A stretch of 64,000 nt of DNA. It comes from Kluyvera ascorbata_C. Its GTDB lineage: Bacteria; Pseudomonadota; Gammaproteobacteria; Enterobacterales; Enterobacteriaceae. A program made the translations under genes and the position numbers. The notes beneath the pieces are model-generated. The model made no database searches. It was given only the letters and a program-made list of their open reading frames with translations, and had not been told where the DNA came from. Each line of letters opens with the position of its first letter. Positions within the stretch are counted from its first letter, which is position 1. Of this stretch, positions 33,197 through 42,270 are shown in pieces. The DNA lies in assembly GCF_044197065.1 (NCBI RefSeq), contig NZ_JBIQOI010000012.1:45948-109947 (forward strand), read 5' to 3'.

Positions 33197-33405
33197 ATAA
33201 TTTCCTTATATATAAAATGAAGATAATGCTATCTTTTAATAATATTCATAATAACGACCTAATCATCCTGGTAATAATGATTATAAATTCATCATCCGAT
33301 ACAATTGTAATTTAAACGCCTCAATTCGCTCAAACAATGGTTCTATCATATAATACAACCTGGACCTTATCGATGATGATTTAAATAGCTGAGATATTCA
33401 CGCCA
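33197..33405 (-). promoter_or_regulatory. AT-rich promoter region of hcp
   Basis: 209 bp of strongly AT-rich DNA with several TATAAT-like hexamers; the hcp ribosome site AAGGA lies at its end. It probably gives hcp its own promoter, separate from the effector pair. Confidence 0.4.
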
Positions 33406-33594
33406 TCACCATTTACAGTAACGTGTAAAAATAAAAATCATAACAATGGCGAATAATCCTATAGGCCAGATAGGACTATCAGGAAAAAAATACCCCTGAA
33501 GCAACGCAAAAATAACCGTGAGAATCACAGGGCCGTAAAGTGATGATAAAAACCTGAGCTGCCACAGTAGAAATTTCTTTAGTGAGTGAATCAT
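33406..33594 (-). CDS. small two-helix membrane protein, candidate T6SS immunity protein
   Basis: 62 residues with two hydrophobic helices (about 18-36 GPVILTVIFALLQGYFF and 42-57 WPIGLFAIVMIFIFTRY) joined by a short loop, and a basic N-terminus. It begins two bases after the stop of the 230-residue gene upstream, the tight coupling usual for effector-immunity pairs. A membrane-embedded immunity protein fits an effector that attacks the inner membrane. Function is inferred from position and topology; I recognise no family. Confidence 0.65.
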   Translation of the reverse strand: MIHSLKKFLLWQLRFLSSLYGPVILTVIFALLQGYFFPDSPIWPIGLFAIVMIFIFTRYCKW

Positions 33595-33596
33595 GA

Positions 33597-34289
33597 TTAT
33601 CGGATCATCCGGGTGATGATGTTTACTATATTGGAATCAGACGACCATTGTGCTTCTAGTGCACCTGCATGCTCGAATGTCGGTTCAATCAGGAAATACA
33701 TCATTTCTAGTTGTTGCATGTAAAGCACTGAATAATAAGCTGGATATTGGAAGTGTAAACGATGAGCGCTATCCGCCGCTTTCTGAACCAGGCCATATGT
33801 AGCAACAACCCCAGCGACGGTACCCGCGGCACGTCCCGTTAGGGCACTGAGTTGTATACTTAAATTTAATCCAACACGAACGCTGGTAGCAACAGCTAAA
33901 GCGTACCCTGCACCTGTAAGAGTGCTAGCAGCTATATGGATATTCACTGCCATAAGCGATTTTTTAATACACTCTAACTGAGCATTAGTTTTGTATTTGA
34001 ATATTTCCTCAAAGTAAATTCGAAGCATCTCATAGACAACATCACCATGCTGAATAATGCGAATAACTGCATTTCTAAAACGCAGATCTTCTGTCTTTTG
34101 CTGCTGGCAAACATCGTTATACTCATCGGTAAAACAGGACGTGTAATACAGCAAGCGGGTCGTCCCTTTCCCTAATATATCAACCTGGTTTCTGACCTGT
34201 TCGCCTACGGCTGAAACAGCATGATCGAGCTTCAGTGCAAGAATTTTGTTGGCTTGTAGGTAACTGATAACTTTATTGTTATTGTACAT
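33597..34289 (-). CDS. candidate membrane-targeting T6SS effector
   Basis: 230 residues from the ATG at 34289 (MYNNNKVISYLQ), which has GGAG five bases upstream; a GTG two codons earlier is possible. There is no signal peptide. The first 110 residues are mixed alpha-helical. Residues about 112-165 form a small-residue-rich hydrophobic hairpin, IAASTLTGAGYALAVATSVR and GRAAGTVAGVVATYGLVQ. The rest is amphipathic. Size, cytoplasmic export without signal peptide, partner gene and nearby hcp recall the ion-selective pore effector Ssp6 of Serratia with its membrane immunity protein Sip6. I cannot align them, so homology is open. Confidence 0.6.
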   Translation of the reverse strand: MYNNNKVISYLQANKILALKLDHAVSAVGEQVRNQVDILGKGTTRLLYYTSCFTDEYNDVCQQQKTEDLRFRNAVIRIIQHGDVVYEMLRIYFEEIFKYKTNAQLECIKKSLMAVNIHIAASTLTGAGYALAVATSVRVGLNLSIQLSALTGRAAGTVAGVVATYGLVQKAADSAHRLHFQYPAYYSVLYMQQLEMMYFLIEPTFEHAGALEAQWSSDSNIVNIITRMIR

Positions 34290-34301
34290 AAACACTCCAT
34301 G

Positions 34302-34415
34302 TTAATTTCCATTATTTACCACGGGAAAGAGCTCGGAAAACTGTCGGGCGTAGAACGGAATATCGCCAGTACGTAAAGCACATCTGACCCATCGGGTCCG
34401 CAGTGTCGTATCGGC
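34302..34415 (-). pseudogene. truncated coding remnant upstream of the effector
   Basis: A 37-codon frame, closed upstream by TAG, that ends RTGDIPFYARQFSELFPVVN with a stop 13 bp before the effector ATG. The amino-acid composition looks like a genuine protein C-terminus and the spacing suits a former upstream cistron. I do not recognise the family. Confidence 0.3.
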
Positions 34416-34527
34416 CTATAAAAATATCTGATTCAGTCCGTCGGACAGATTGATCTGGATCTTATCACTCGTGAAAAAGCTGAGAGGTGACGCAAGTTTC
34501 TCCGGCTCCGGCGGCAGAACCCCAGAA

Positions 34528-34558
34528 ACGAAAAAAGCGCCCCAAGGGCGCTCTTTCG
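34528..34558 (-). terminator. terminator of DUF1471 copy 3
   Basis: The - strand hairpin GAGCGCCCTTGGGGCGCTTTTTTC lies 15 bp after the stop. It marks the right border of the T6SS module. Confidence 0.85.
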
Positions 34559-34573
34559 ACAGGTGCTTATCGC

Positions 34574-34786
34574 TTATTTGTTCAGTTCAGCGGTCATGTG
34601 CACGCGGTTACCGGTAAATGCTTCGGTAATTTTATAAGACGATGCGCCAGCAGCCTGTGCCTGAGCAGCGATTTTCGCTTCTGCACCGTCCATTGTAGAG
34701 GCGGTTGCGGTCACGGTCTGAGCAGCGAAAGTACCGAAAGAAGCGGCGAGTGCGATAACTGCGACAAAAGTTTTGATGCTTTTCAT
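34574..34786 (-). CDS. DUF1471 small periplasmic protein, copy 3
   Basis: 70 residues. The signal peptide is identical to copies 1 and 2; the mature domain differs at seven or eight positions, mainly AAQAQAAGASSYKITEAFTG, so this is the most diverged paralogue. Leader and promoter are identical to copy 2. It is transcribed on the same strand as fdhD. Confidence 0.85.
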   Translation of the reverse strand: MKSIKTFVAVIALAASFGTFAAQTVTATASTMDGAEAKIAAQAQAAGASSYKITEAFTGNRVHMTAELNK

Positions 34787-34886
34787 GATGTAAACCCTTT
34801 CAATTAGTTGTTTGGATAAGGCGTGTCGCCTTGATGTGATAAATAATAGCCCTCACATCGTTCAACGAAAAGCGGAAGGATTTGTT
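34695..34886. repeat. 192-bp direct repeat, right copy
   Basis: Identical by eye to 32353-32544; see that entry. The homology stops at GGATTTGTT on one side, and near the codon for residue 32 on the other. Confidence 0.88.
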
Positions 34887-34914
34887 TGCATCATTCAAAT
34901 TAATTGAACATCAA

Positions 34915-35772
34915 TTACTCACCGATAAGACGCTGTGGATGGGTATAGATTGTCGCTCTGCCTGGTTTGCAAAAGCCCACCAGCGTCAGATTGCAGCGCT
35001 CGGCAACTTCTACCGCCAATGTGGTGGCAGCGGAGACCGCAAATAAAATCTCGACGCCGCACATGGCCGATTTCTGCACCATCTCATAGCTGGCACGGCT
35101 AGAAACCAGCGCCGCCCCCAGCTGCCAGCGCGACCCTTCCTGCGCACGATGGCCTAGCAGTTTATCCAGCGCCACGTGACGACCCACATCTTCATGCCCG
35201 CCCACCAGCTCACCCGATGGCATAACCCAGGCTGCCGCGTGGGTGCATCCCGTTTCACGGCCAACCGGTTGAACATCGTTTAAATGCCTTAGCGCATGGT
35301 CAAGATGGGCCAGATCAAAGGTCTGGCTGAAAGGCAGCGGCTGGACTGGTTTGCCAATATCATTGAGTTGCTCAACGCCGCAAACGCCACACCCGGTTCG
35401 CCCGGCAAGCGCACGACGGCGCTCTTTTAACCCCATAAAGCGGCGGCTGGAGAGCTCAATTCTGACTTCCATGCCGTTGCAGGCCGGCACCACGTCCATG
35501 CCGAATATTTCACGTGGATGTTCAATAATGCCTTCAGACAGCGAAAAGCCAACGGCAAAGGCTTCGAGGTCTTTCGGCGTCGCCATCATCACGACGTGAG
35601 AAATGCCGTTGTAGACCAGCGCAACGGGAACTTCTTCAGCGAGAATATCCTGTGTGGGTTGCATAATCTTTGGCCTTCTGAAGACAGTTCGCTCGGCTGC
35701 ACCAACCAGCTGCAACGAGGGTTCGACTTCATCTTTAACATTAAACACGGCAAATACTCTGAACGACATCAA
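34915..35772 (-). CDS. fdhD: FdhD sulfurtransferase for formate dehydrogenase maturation
   Basis: 285 residues from the first ATG (E. coli 277); the next codon is also ATG, and the first 40 residues are poorly conserved. FdhD carries sulfur from IscS to the molybdenum cofactor of formate dehydrogenases. Visible are the cysteine loop GRTGCGVCGVEQL, the GDP-like pocket segments TGCTHAAAWVMPSGELVGGHEDVGRHVALDKL and SRASYEMVQKSAMCGVEILF in separate blocks. It is divergent from fdoG, whose enzyme it matures. Confidence 0.95.
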   Translation of the reverse strand: MMSFRVFAVFNVKDEVEPSLQLVGAAERTVFRRPKIMQPTQDILAEEVPVALVYNGISHVVMMATPKDLEAFAVGFSLSEGIIEHPREIFGMDVVPACNGMEVRIELSSRRFMGLKERRRALAGRTGCGVCGVEQLNDIGKPVQPLPFSQTFDLAHLDHALRHLNDVQPVGRETGCTHAAAWVMPSGELVGGHEDVGRHVALDKLLGHRAQEGSRWQLGAALVSSRASYEMVQKSAMCGVEILFAVSAATTLAVEVAERCNLTLVGFCKPGRATIYTHPQRLIGE

Positions 35773-36166
35773 AAATAAGGGGCGTCTATTCCATCACAAC
35801 CGGAGGGAATTGAGGCTTATTATGGATCAAGTTGTGGTGCAATAACGCACAATGCGCATTTTTCGCGGCATTCTGCTACAAAACGACTGAGTAAACCAGA
35901 GGTACTACCTTGTGGTTATCTTCGTTAATCACGCGCAAAATCAGTGCGATATACAGGGCTAAATGTGATAAATATCACGATTCAATGTTAACCCAAGCAA
36001 AATCCATTCACCTGTCGTTAACCGCGTTAGAACAAGCCTACCGATATTGTGGTATTCTGAACCAAAGCCCTCCTGGAACTGAGGGCATCGCAGTATTCAG
36101 AATCTTCGTCTGACTACGACGAAGAACAATTACAAGCAATGACAATGTCGAAACAAGGAGCTAACC
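35773..36166. promoter_or_regulatory. fdhD-fdoG divergent control region with CRP site
   Basis: 394 bp without a gene. A near-consensus CRP site TGTGA-TAAATA-TCACG lies at 35964-35979, roughly midway between the two starts. The fdoG ribosome site AAGGAG lies 9 bp before its ATG. An inverted repeat TCCTGGAACTGAGGG-like stretch near 36070 is weak. No small gene was supported. Confidence 0.7.
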
Positions 36167-39100
36167 ATGCAGGTCAGCAGAAGGCAGTTCTTTAAGATCT
36201 GCGCTGGCGGTATGGCAGGAACCACGGCAGCCGCACTGGGCTTTGCCCCAGGCATCGCACTCGCGGAAACACGGCAGTATAAATTACTGCGCACCCGTGA
36301 GACCCGTAACACCTGCACTTACTGCTCTGTCGGTTGTGGGCTTTTAATGTATAGCCTCGGCGACGGCGCAAAAAACGCAAAAGCCTCAATTTTCCACATC
36401 GAAGGGGACCCGGATCACCCGGTCAACCGCGGCGCGCTGTGCCCGAAAGGCGCAGGTCTGGTGGACTTTATCCACTCTGAAAGCCGTCTGAAATACCCTG
36501 AATACCGCGCACCAGGCTCCAATAAATGGCAGCAAATCAGTTGGGATGAAGCGTTTGATCGCATCGCTAAGCTGATGAAGGCTGACCGCGACGCCAACTT
36601 TATCGAGAAAAACGAAGCAGGCACCACCGTTAACCGTTGGTTGACCACCGGTATGCTGTGCGCCTCCGCTTCCAGTAACGAAACCGGCTTCTTAACCCAG
36701 AAATTCACCCGCGCGCTCGGTATGCTCGCGGTCGACAACCAAGCGCGTGTCTGACACGGACCAACGGTAGCAAGTCTTGCTCCAACATTTGGTCGCGGTG
36801 CGATGACCAACCACTGGGTTGATATGAAGAATGCCAACCTCATCGTCGTGATGGGTGGGAACGCGGCAGAAGCGCATCCAGTAGGATTCCGCTGGGCGAT
36901 GGAAGCCAAGATCCATAATGGCGCGAAGCTGATTGTTATCGATCCCCGCTTTACGCGAACCGCGTCAGTGGCGGATTTCTACGCCCCAATTCGCTCCGGT
37001 ACCGACATTACCTTCCTGTCGGGCGTGATGCTGTACCTGTTGAATAACGAAAAATTCAACCGCGAGTACACCGAAGCCTATACCAACGCCAGCCTTATCG
37101 TGCGGGAAGACTTTAGCTTCAACGACGGCCTGTTCAGTGGCTACGACGCCGAAGCGCGTAAGTATGATAAGACCTCCTGGAACTACGAACTGGATGAGAA
37201 CGGCCACGCGAAACGCGATACCACCCTCACCCATCCGCGCTGCGTCTGGAATCTGCTGAAACAGCATATTTCTCGCTATACGCCGGAGATGGTCGAAAAG
37301 ATTTGCGGTACGCCAAAAGCTGACTTCCTGAAAGTCTGCGAGTACATCGCAGAAACCAGCGCGCACGATAAAACCGCCTCGTTCCTGTATGCGCTGGGCT
37401 GGACGCAGCACTCCATCGGTTCGCAGAACATCCGTACCATGGCGATGATCCAGCTGCTGCTCGGTAACATGGGCATGGCAGGCGGCGGCGTAAACGCCCT
37501 GCGTGGTCACTCCAACATCCAGGGTCTGACCGACCTCGGCCTGCTGTCGACAAGCCTGCCGGGCTACATGACGCTGCCAAATGAGAAGCAGGCTGACCTG
37601 CAAACTTACCTCACCGCCAACACGCCTAAACCGCTGCTGGATGGCCAGGTGAACTACTGGGGCAACTACCCGAAATTCTTTGTCTCGATGATGAAGACCT
37701 TCTACGGCGATAAAGCGACGGCGGAAAATAGCTGGGGCTTTGACTGGCTGCCGAAGTGGGACAAAGGGTACGACGTCCTGCAGTACTTCGAGATGATGAA
37801 CGAGGGCAAGGTCAATGGCTATCTTTGCCAGGGCTTTAACCCAGTTGCCTCATTCCCGAACAAAAACAAAACCGTCGCGGCGCTTTCTAAGCTGAAGTTC
37901 CTCGTCACCATTGACCCGCTCAACACCGAAACGGCGACCTTCTGGCAAAACCACGGCGAGTCGAACGATGTTGATCCATCGAAAATCCAGACCGAAGTGT
38001 TCCGTCTGCCGTCCACCTGCTTCGCCGAAGAGAACGGTTCTATCGTGAACTCCGGTCGCTGGCTGCAGTGGCACTGGAAAGGCGCGGACGCCCCGGGTGA
38101 TGCCGTCACCGACGGTGAGATCCTGGCTGGTATCTTCTTACGCCTGCGTAAGATGTATGCCGAAGAGGGCGGCCCGGTACCAGAGCAGGTGCTGAACATG
38201 AGCTGGAACTACTCAACGCCGGATGAGCCCGCGTCTGAGGAAGTGGCGATGGAGAACAACGGTAAGGCGCTGGCCGATATTATCGACCCGGCCACCGGCG
38301 CGGTTATCGTGAAGAAAGGCCAACAGCTGAGCTCGTTCGCCCAACTGCGCGATGACGGTACCACCGCCAGCGGCTGCTGGATCTTCGCCGGTAGCTGGAC
38401 GCCGGACGGCAACCAGATGGCGCGTCGTGATAACGCCGATCCATCCGGCCTTGGCAACACGCTGGGCTGGGCCTGGGCATGGCCGCTGAACCGTCGCATC
38501 CTGTATAACCGTGCCTCCGCAGACCCGCAGGGTAACCCGTGGGATCCGAAGCGCCAGCTCCTCAAGTGGGACGGCGCGAAATGGGGCGGCGTGGATATTC
38601 CGGACTACAGCGCCGCGGCACCGGGCAGCAACGTCGGGCCGTTTATCATGCAGCCGGAAGGGATGGGTCGCCTGTTCGCCCTTGATAAGATGGCAGAAGG
38701 TCCGTTCCCGGAACACTACGAACCGTTTGAAACGCCGCTGGGCACTAACCCGCTGCACCCGAACGTCATCTCTAACCCTGCCGCCCGTATCTTTAAAGGC
38801 GATAGGGAAGCGTTGGGTAAAGCGGATAAGTTCCCGTACGTCGGTACCACCTACCGTCTGACCGAGCACTTCCACTACTGGACCAAGCATGCGCTGCTTA
38901 ACGCCATCGCACAGCCGGAACAGTTTGTGGAGATTGGTGAGAAGCTGGCCAATAAGCTCGGCATTGGTCACGGCGATACCGTGAAGGTCTCCTCCAACCG
39001 CGGCTACATCAAAGCCAAGGCGGTAGTGACCAAGCGTATCCGCACGCTGAAAGTTGACGGTAAGGATATCGATACCATCGGTATTCCAATCCACTGGGGC

Positions 39101-39217
39101 TATGAAGGCGTGGCGAAGAAAGGGTTTATTGCCAACACCCTGACGCCGTCCGTCGGTGATGCGAACTCGCAGACGCCGGAATTCAAGTCCTTCCTGGTGA
39201 ACGTGGAAAAGGTGTAA
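36167..39217 (+). CDS. fdoG: formate dehydrogenase-O major subunit (selenoprotein)
   Basis: 1016 residues when the in-frame TGA at 36752-36754 is read as selenocysteine, residue 196, as in E. coli; the reading frame continues unbroken on both sides. A twin-arginine signal SRRQFFK at 4-10 exports it to the periplasm. The [4Fe-4S] site is CTYCSVGCGLLMYSLG, and ALCPKGA follows. Sec ligates Mo-bis-MGD with the His next to it. The C-terminal domain (about 850-1010) binds the cofactor. FdoG oxidises formate to CO2 and passes electrons to FdoH. A selenocysteine insertion hairpin follows the TGA. Confidence 0.96.
36752..36795 (+). promoter_or_regulatory. UGA-Sec codon and bacterial SECIS hairpin in fdoG
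   Basis: Directly after TGA the RNA can fold with outer stem GACCAA / TTGGTC and inner stem GCAAG-TC-TTGC, the position and form recognised by SelB in E. coli fdnG and fdoG. It requires selA, selB, selC and selD elsewhere in the genome. Confidence 0.85.
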
Positions 39218-39229
39218 CGGAGACGACCT

Positions 39230-40132
39230 ATGGCTTATCAATCGCAGGACATTATCCGTCGTTCCGCCACTAACGGTTTTACTCCCGCGCCTCGCGCGCG
39301 GGATCACCAGGAAGAAGTGGCGAAGCTTATCGACGTGACCACCTGTATCGGCTGTAAAGCCTGTCAGGTGGCCTGTTCAGAGTGGAACGATATCCGTGAC
39401 GAGATCGGCAGCAACGTTGGGGTGTATGACAACCCGGCGGATTTAACCGCCAAATCCTGGACGGTGATGCGTTTCTCGGAAGTGGAACAGAACGACAAAC
39501 TGGAGTGGCTCATCCGCAAGGATGGCTGTATGCACTGCGCCGACCCGGGCTGCCTGAAGGCATGTCCGTCAGAAGGGGCTATCATTCAGTATGCCAACGG
39601 CATCGTCGACTTCCAGTCTGAGCAGTGCATTGGCTGTGGCTACTGTATCGCAGGCTGCCCGTTCAACGTGCCGCGACTCAACCCGGAAGACAACCGCGTC
39701 TACAAATGTACGCTGTGCGTCGACCGCGTGAACGTCGGGCAAGAACCGGCATGCGTGAAAACCTGCCCAACCGGCGCTATCCACTTTGGTTCCAAAGAGG
39801 ATATGAAAGTGCTGGCGGGCGAGCGCGTAGCCGAACTGAAAACCCGTGGTTACGATAACGCAGGCCTGTACGATCCGGCGGGCGTTGGCGGTACGCACGT
39901 GATGTATGTGCTGCACCACGCCGACAAACCGAATCTGTACCACGGTCTGCCGGAGAACCCGGAAATCAGCGCCACCGTGAAGTTCTGGAAAGGCGTCTGG
40001 AAACCGCTGGCCGCCATCGGCTTTGCCGCCACTTTTGCAGCGAGTATTTTCCACTACGTCGGGGTCGGTCCGAACCGTGCGGAAGAGGAAGAAGACAACC
40101 TGCATGAAAAAGACGACGAGGTGCGCAAATGA
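39230..40132 (+). CDS. fdoH: formate dehydrogenase-O iron-sulfur subunit
   Basis: 300 residues, the E. coli length. Four [4Fe-4S] motifs are visible: CIGCKACQVACSEWN, CMHCADPGCLKACP, CIGCGYCIAGCPFNVP and CTLCVDRV...CVKTCP. A single C-terminal membrane helix near 255-280 (PLAAIGFAATFAASIFHYVG) anchors it. It relays electrons from FdoG to the cytochrome FdoI. It is 12 bp after fdoG and overlaps fdoI by 4 bp. Confidence 0.97.
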   Translation: MAYQSQDIIRRSATNGFTPAPRARDHQEEVAKLIDVTTCIGCKACQVACSEWNDIRDEIGSNVGVYDNPADLTAKSWTVMRFSEVEQNDKLEWLIRKDGCMHCADPGCLKACPSEGAIIQYANGIVDFQSEQCIGCGYCIAGCPFNVPRLNPEDNRVYKCTLCVDRVNVGQEPACVKTCPTGAIHFGSKEDMKVLAGERVAELKTRGYDNAGLYDPAGVGGTHVMYVLHHADKPNLYHGLPENPEISATVKFWKGVWKPLAAIGFAATFAASIFHYVGVGPNRAEEEEDNLHEKDDEVRK

Positions 40133-40764
40133 AACGACGTGACACCATCGTGCGCTACACGGCGCCGGAACGCATCAACCACTGGGTCACCGCCTTCTGT
40201 TTCATGTTGGCGGCGATAAGCGGGCTGGGATTTTTCTTCCCATCCTTCAACTGGTTGATGCAAATCATGGGGACTCCACAGCTGGCGCGAATTCTGCACC
40301 CGTTTGTGGGCGTCATCATGTTTGCTTCGTTTATCATCATGTTTTTCCGCTACTGGCACCACAATCTAATCAATCGGGATGATATCTTTTGGGCGAAGAA
40401 TATTCGTAAGATCGTCGTCAACGAGGAAGTAGGTGACACCGGGCGTTATAACTTCGGCCAGAAATGCGTATTCTGGGCGGCGATTATCTTCCTGGTGCTG
40501 CTGCTGGTGAGCGGTGTGGTTATCTGGCGTCCGTACTTTGCGCCTGCTTTCTCAATCCCGGTGATCCGATTTGCGCTAATGCTGCATTCATTTGCCGCAG
40601 TGGCGTTAATTGTGGTTATCATGGTGCATATCTACGCCGCCCTTTGGGTGAAAGGCACCATTACCGCGATGGTGGAGGGATGGGTTACCAAAACGTGGGC
40701 GAAGAAACACCACCCGCGCTGGTACCGTGAAGTCCGCCAGAAACAGGAAAAGTCATCTGAATGA
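40129..40764 (+). CDS. fdoI: formate dehydrogenase-O cytochrome b556 subunit
   Basis: 211 residues, E. coli length, with four membrane helices and haem-ligand His residues in PERINHWVTAFCFM, LHPFVGVIMF, RFALMLHSFAAV and VIMVHIYAALW. It passes electrons to the quinone pool. It overlaps both fdoH and fdhE by 4 bp (ATGA each side). Confidence 0.96.
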   Translation: MKRRDTIVRYTAPERINHWVTAFCFMLAAISGLGFFFPSFNWLMQIMGTPQLARILHPFVGVIMFASFIIMFFRYWHHNLINRDDIFWAKNIRKIVVNEEVGDTGRYNFGQKCVFWAAIIFLVLLLVSGVVIWRPYFAPAFSIPVIRFALMLHSFAAVALIVVIMVHIYAALWVKGTITAMVEGWVTKTWAKKHHPRWYREVRQKQEKSSE

Positions 40765-41690
40765 GTATTCGCATAATCCCGCAAGATGAGCTGGGTTCGA
40801 GCGAGAAACGTACGGCGGAAGTCATTCCGCCGTTGTTGTTCCCCAGACTCAAGAACCTCTATAACCGCCGCGCCGAACGCCTGCGCGAGCTGGCAGAGAA
40901 TAATCCGCTAGGCGATTACCTGCGCTTTGCTGCGCTGATTGCCCACGCTCAGGAAGTGGTGCTGTACGACCACCCGCTGAAGATGGATCTCACCGCGCGC
41001 ATCAAAGAAGCGAATGACCAGGGCAAACCGCCGCTGGATATTCACGTTCTGCCGCGCGACAAGCACTGGCACACGCTGCTGCAATCGATGATTGCCGAGC
41101 TGAAGCCAGAGATGAGCGGCCCAGCGCTGGCGGTTATCGAGAACCTGGAGAAAGCTTCCGAGCAGGAGCTGGAGCAGATGGCGAACGCGCTGTTTGCCTC
41201 TGACTTTGCTTCCGTGAGCAGCGATAAAGCGCCGTTTATCTGGGCTGCTCTGTCGCTCTACTGGGCACAAATGGCCAGCCTGATTCCGGGCAAAGCCCGC
41301 GCCGAATATGGCGAACAGCGCCAGTTCTGCCCGGTATGTGGCTCAATGCCGGTTTCCAGCATGGTGCAAATTGGTACCACTCAGGGGCTGCGCTACCTGC
41401 ACTGCAACCTGTGTGAAACCGAGTGGCACGTGGTGCGCGTGAAGTGCAGCAACTGCGAGCAGAGCCGCGACCTGCACTACTGGTCGCTGGATAACGAGCA
41501 GGCAGCAATCAAAGCCGAAAGCTGCGGCGACTGCGGTACTTACCTGAAGATTCTGTATCAGGAAAAAGACCCGAAAGTCGAAGCGGTTGCCGACGATCTC
41601 GCCTCATTGGTACTGGACGCACGAATGGAGCAAGAAGGGTTCGCCCGCAGCTCGATTAACCCGTTCCTGTTCCCGGGGGAAGGGGAGTAA
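40761..41690 (+). CDS. fdhE: formate dehydrogenase accessory protein FdhE
   Basis: 309 residues, E. coli length. A rubredoxin-like fold with four CxxC pairs is visible: FCPVCGSMP, CNLCETEW, KCSNCEQS and SCGDCGTYL, which bind iron. It is a cytosolic factor needed for assembly or redox maturation of formate dehydrogenases. It is translationally coupled to fdoI. Confidence 0.96.
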   Translation: MSIRIIPQDELGSSEKRTAEVIPPLLFPRLKNLYNRRAERLRELAENNPLGDYLRFAALIAHAQEVVLYDHPLKMDLTARIKEANDQGKPPLDIHVLPRDKHWHTLLQSMIAELKPEMSGPALAVIENLEKASEQELEQMANALFASDFASVSSDKAPFIWAALSLYWAQMASLIPGKARAEYGEQRQFCPVCGSMPVSSMVQIGTTQGLRYLHCNLCETEWHVVRVKCSNCEQSRDLHYWSLDNEQAAIKAESCGDCGTYLKILYQEKDPKVEAVADDLASLVLDARMEQEGFARSSINPFLFPGEGE

Positions 41691-41727
41691 TTTCCCGCGT
41701 TAAACCGGGCGGTGTATTCGGCCCGGT

Positions 41728-42070
41728 TTACAGCGCATAGGGTAAAATAACGCCCGGAAGTCCCGCAAAATCCTTGGTATTGCGCGTCACCAGTTCTCGG
41801 CGATGAACATGCGCGGTAGCCAGAATAATGGCATCGGGCAGCTTCATGCCGTACTCCTGCCGTAGATTCACACTCTTGCCAGATCCCAAGCGCACCAGAA
41901 ATAGTGAACTCAGCCTGACTCTGCTTTTCAAGATATTGCTCAACCGCTTCACGCAACAGTTCCGCACGAGGCAGATTTCGCTGCTGTTTAAGTATGTCGA
42001 GGCGCTTAATCACCTCGTCGGACAAATCGAGAAGTATTCTGCCCATATCCCTTTCAACCATCATGCTCAT
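41728..42070 (-). pseudogene. yiiF: decayed yiiF-vapC-like toxin-antitoxin locus
   Basis: From the ATG at 42070 (GAGG upstream) the frame encodes the ribbon-helix-helix protein YiiF: MGRILLDLSDEVIKRLDILK, RAELLREAVEQYLEKQ, ISGALGIW. Near 41875-41885 homology stops, and in another frame the C-terminus of a PIN-domain toxin follows: QEYGMKLPDAIILATAHVHR, LVTRNTKDFAG, ending LPYAL at 41728. An internal deletion has therefore fused the antitoxin to the last third of VapC out of frame. The DNA-binding half may still be made, with an unrelated C-terminal extension to 41558. Confidence 0.75.
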
Positions 42071-42238
42071 ATATGCCTCAAGTATATCATTCATGCTCAA
42101 TAAGCGAACAACATACACGTGGTTTAAATAGGGTTATAGGCTGCAATGAACAAATCGTTCATTTTTGCGAGCCGCTATCCACAATCACCCATCCCCCCCA
42201 ATTTCTCGTTTTCATTCACGATAAACCAGGCTATAAAA

Positions 42239-42254
42239 CTGTATGTTTATACAG
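42239..42254. promoter_or_regulatory. LexA (SOS) box upstream of the esterase gene
   Basis: CTGTATGTTTATACAG is a full CTGT-N8-ACAG box with AT-rich centre. It begins one base after a -10-like TATAAA (42232-42237) and ends 16 bp before the ATG, so LexA would cover the presumed start of transcription. Confidence 0.7.
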
Positions 42255-42270
42255 CAAAAAGGAGATCGTC

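Noticed and set aside
23851..34886. The three DUF1471 loci as ends of a transposon or as att sites
   Set aside because: The repeats contain a whole expressed gene, leader and terminator, are not inverted, and no transposase or integrase gene lies between them.
36752..36754. TGA within fdoG read as a frameshift or nonsense mutation
   Set aside because: It lies at residue 196, the known selenocysteine position, with the expected downstream hairpin and an unbroken frame on both sides.
38213..39307. 364-codon - strand open frame opposite fdoG/fdoH
   Set aside because: Antisense shadow of two conserved genes, crossing both; no ribosome site or recognisable motif.
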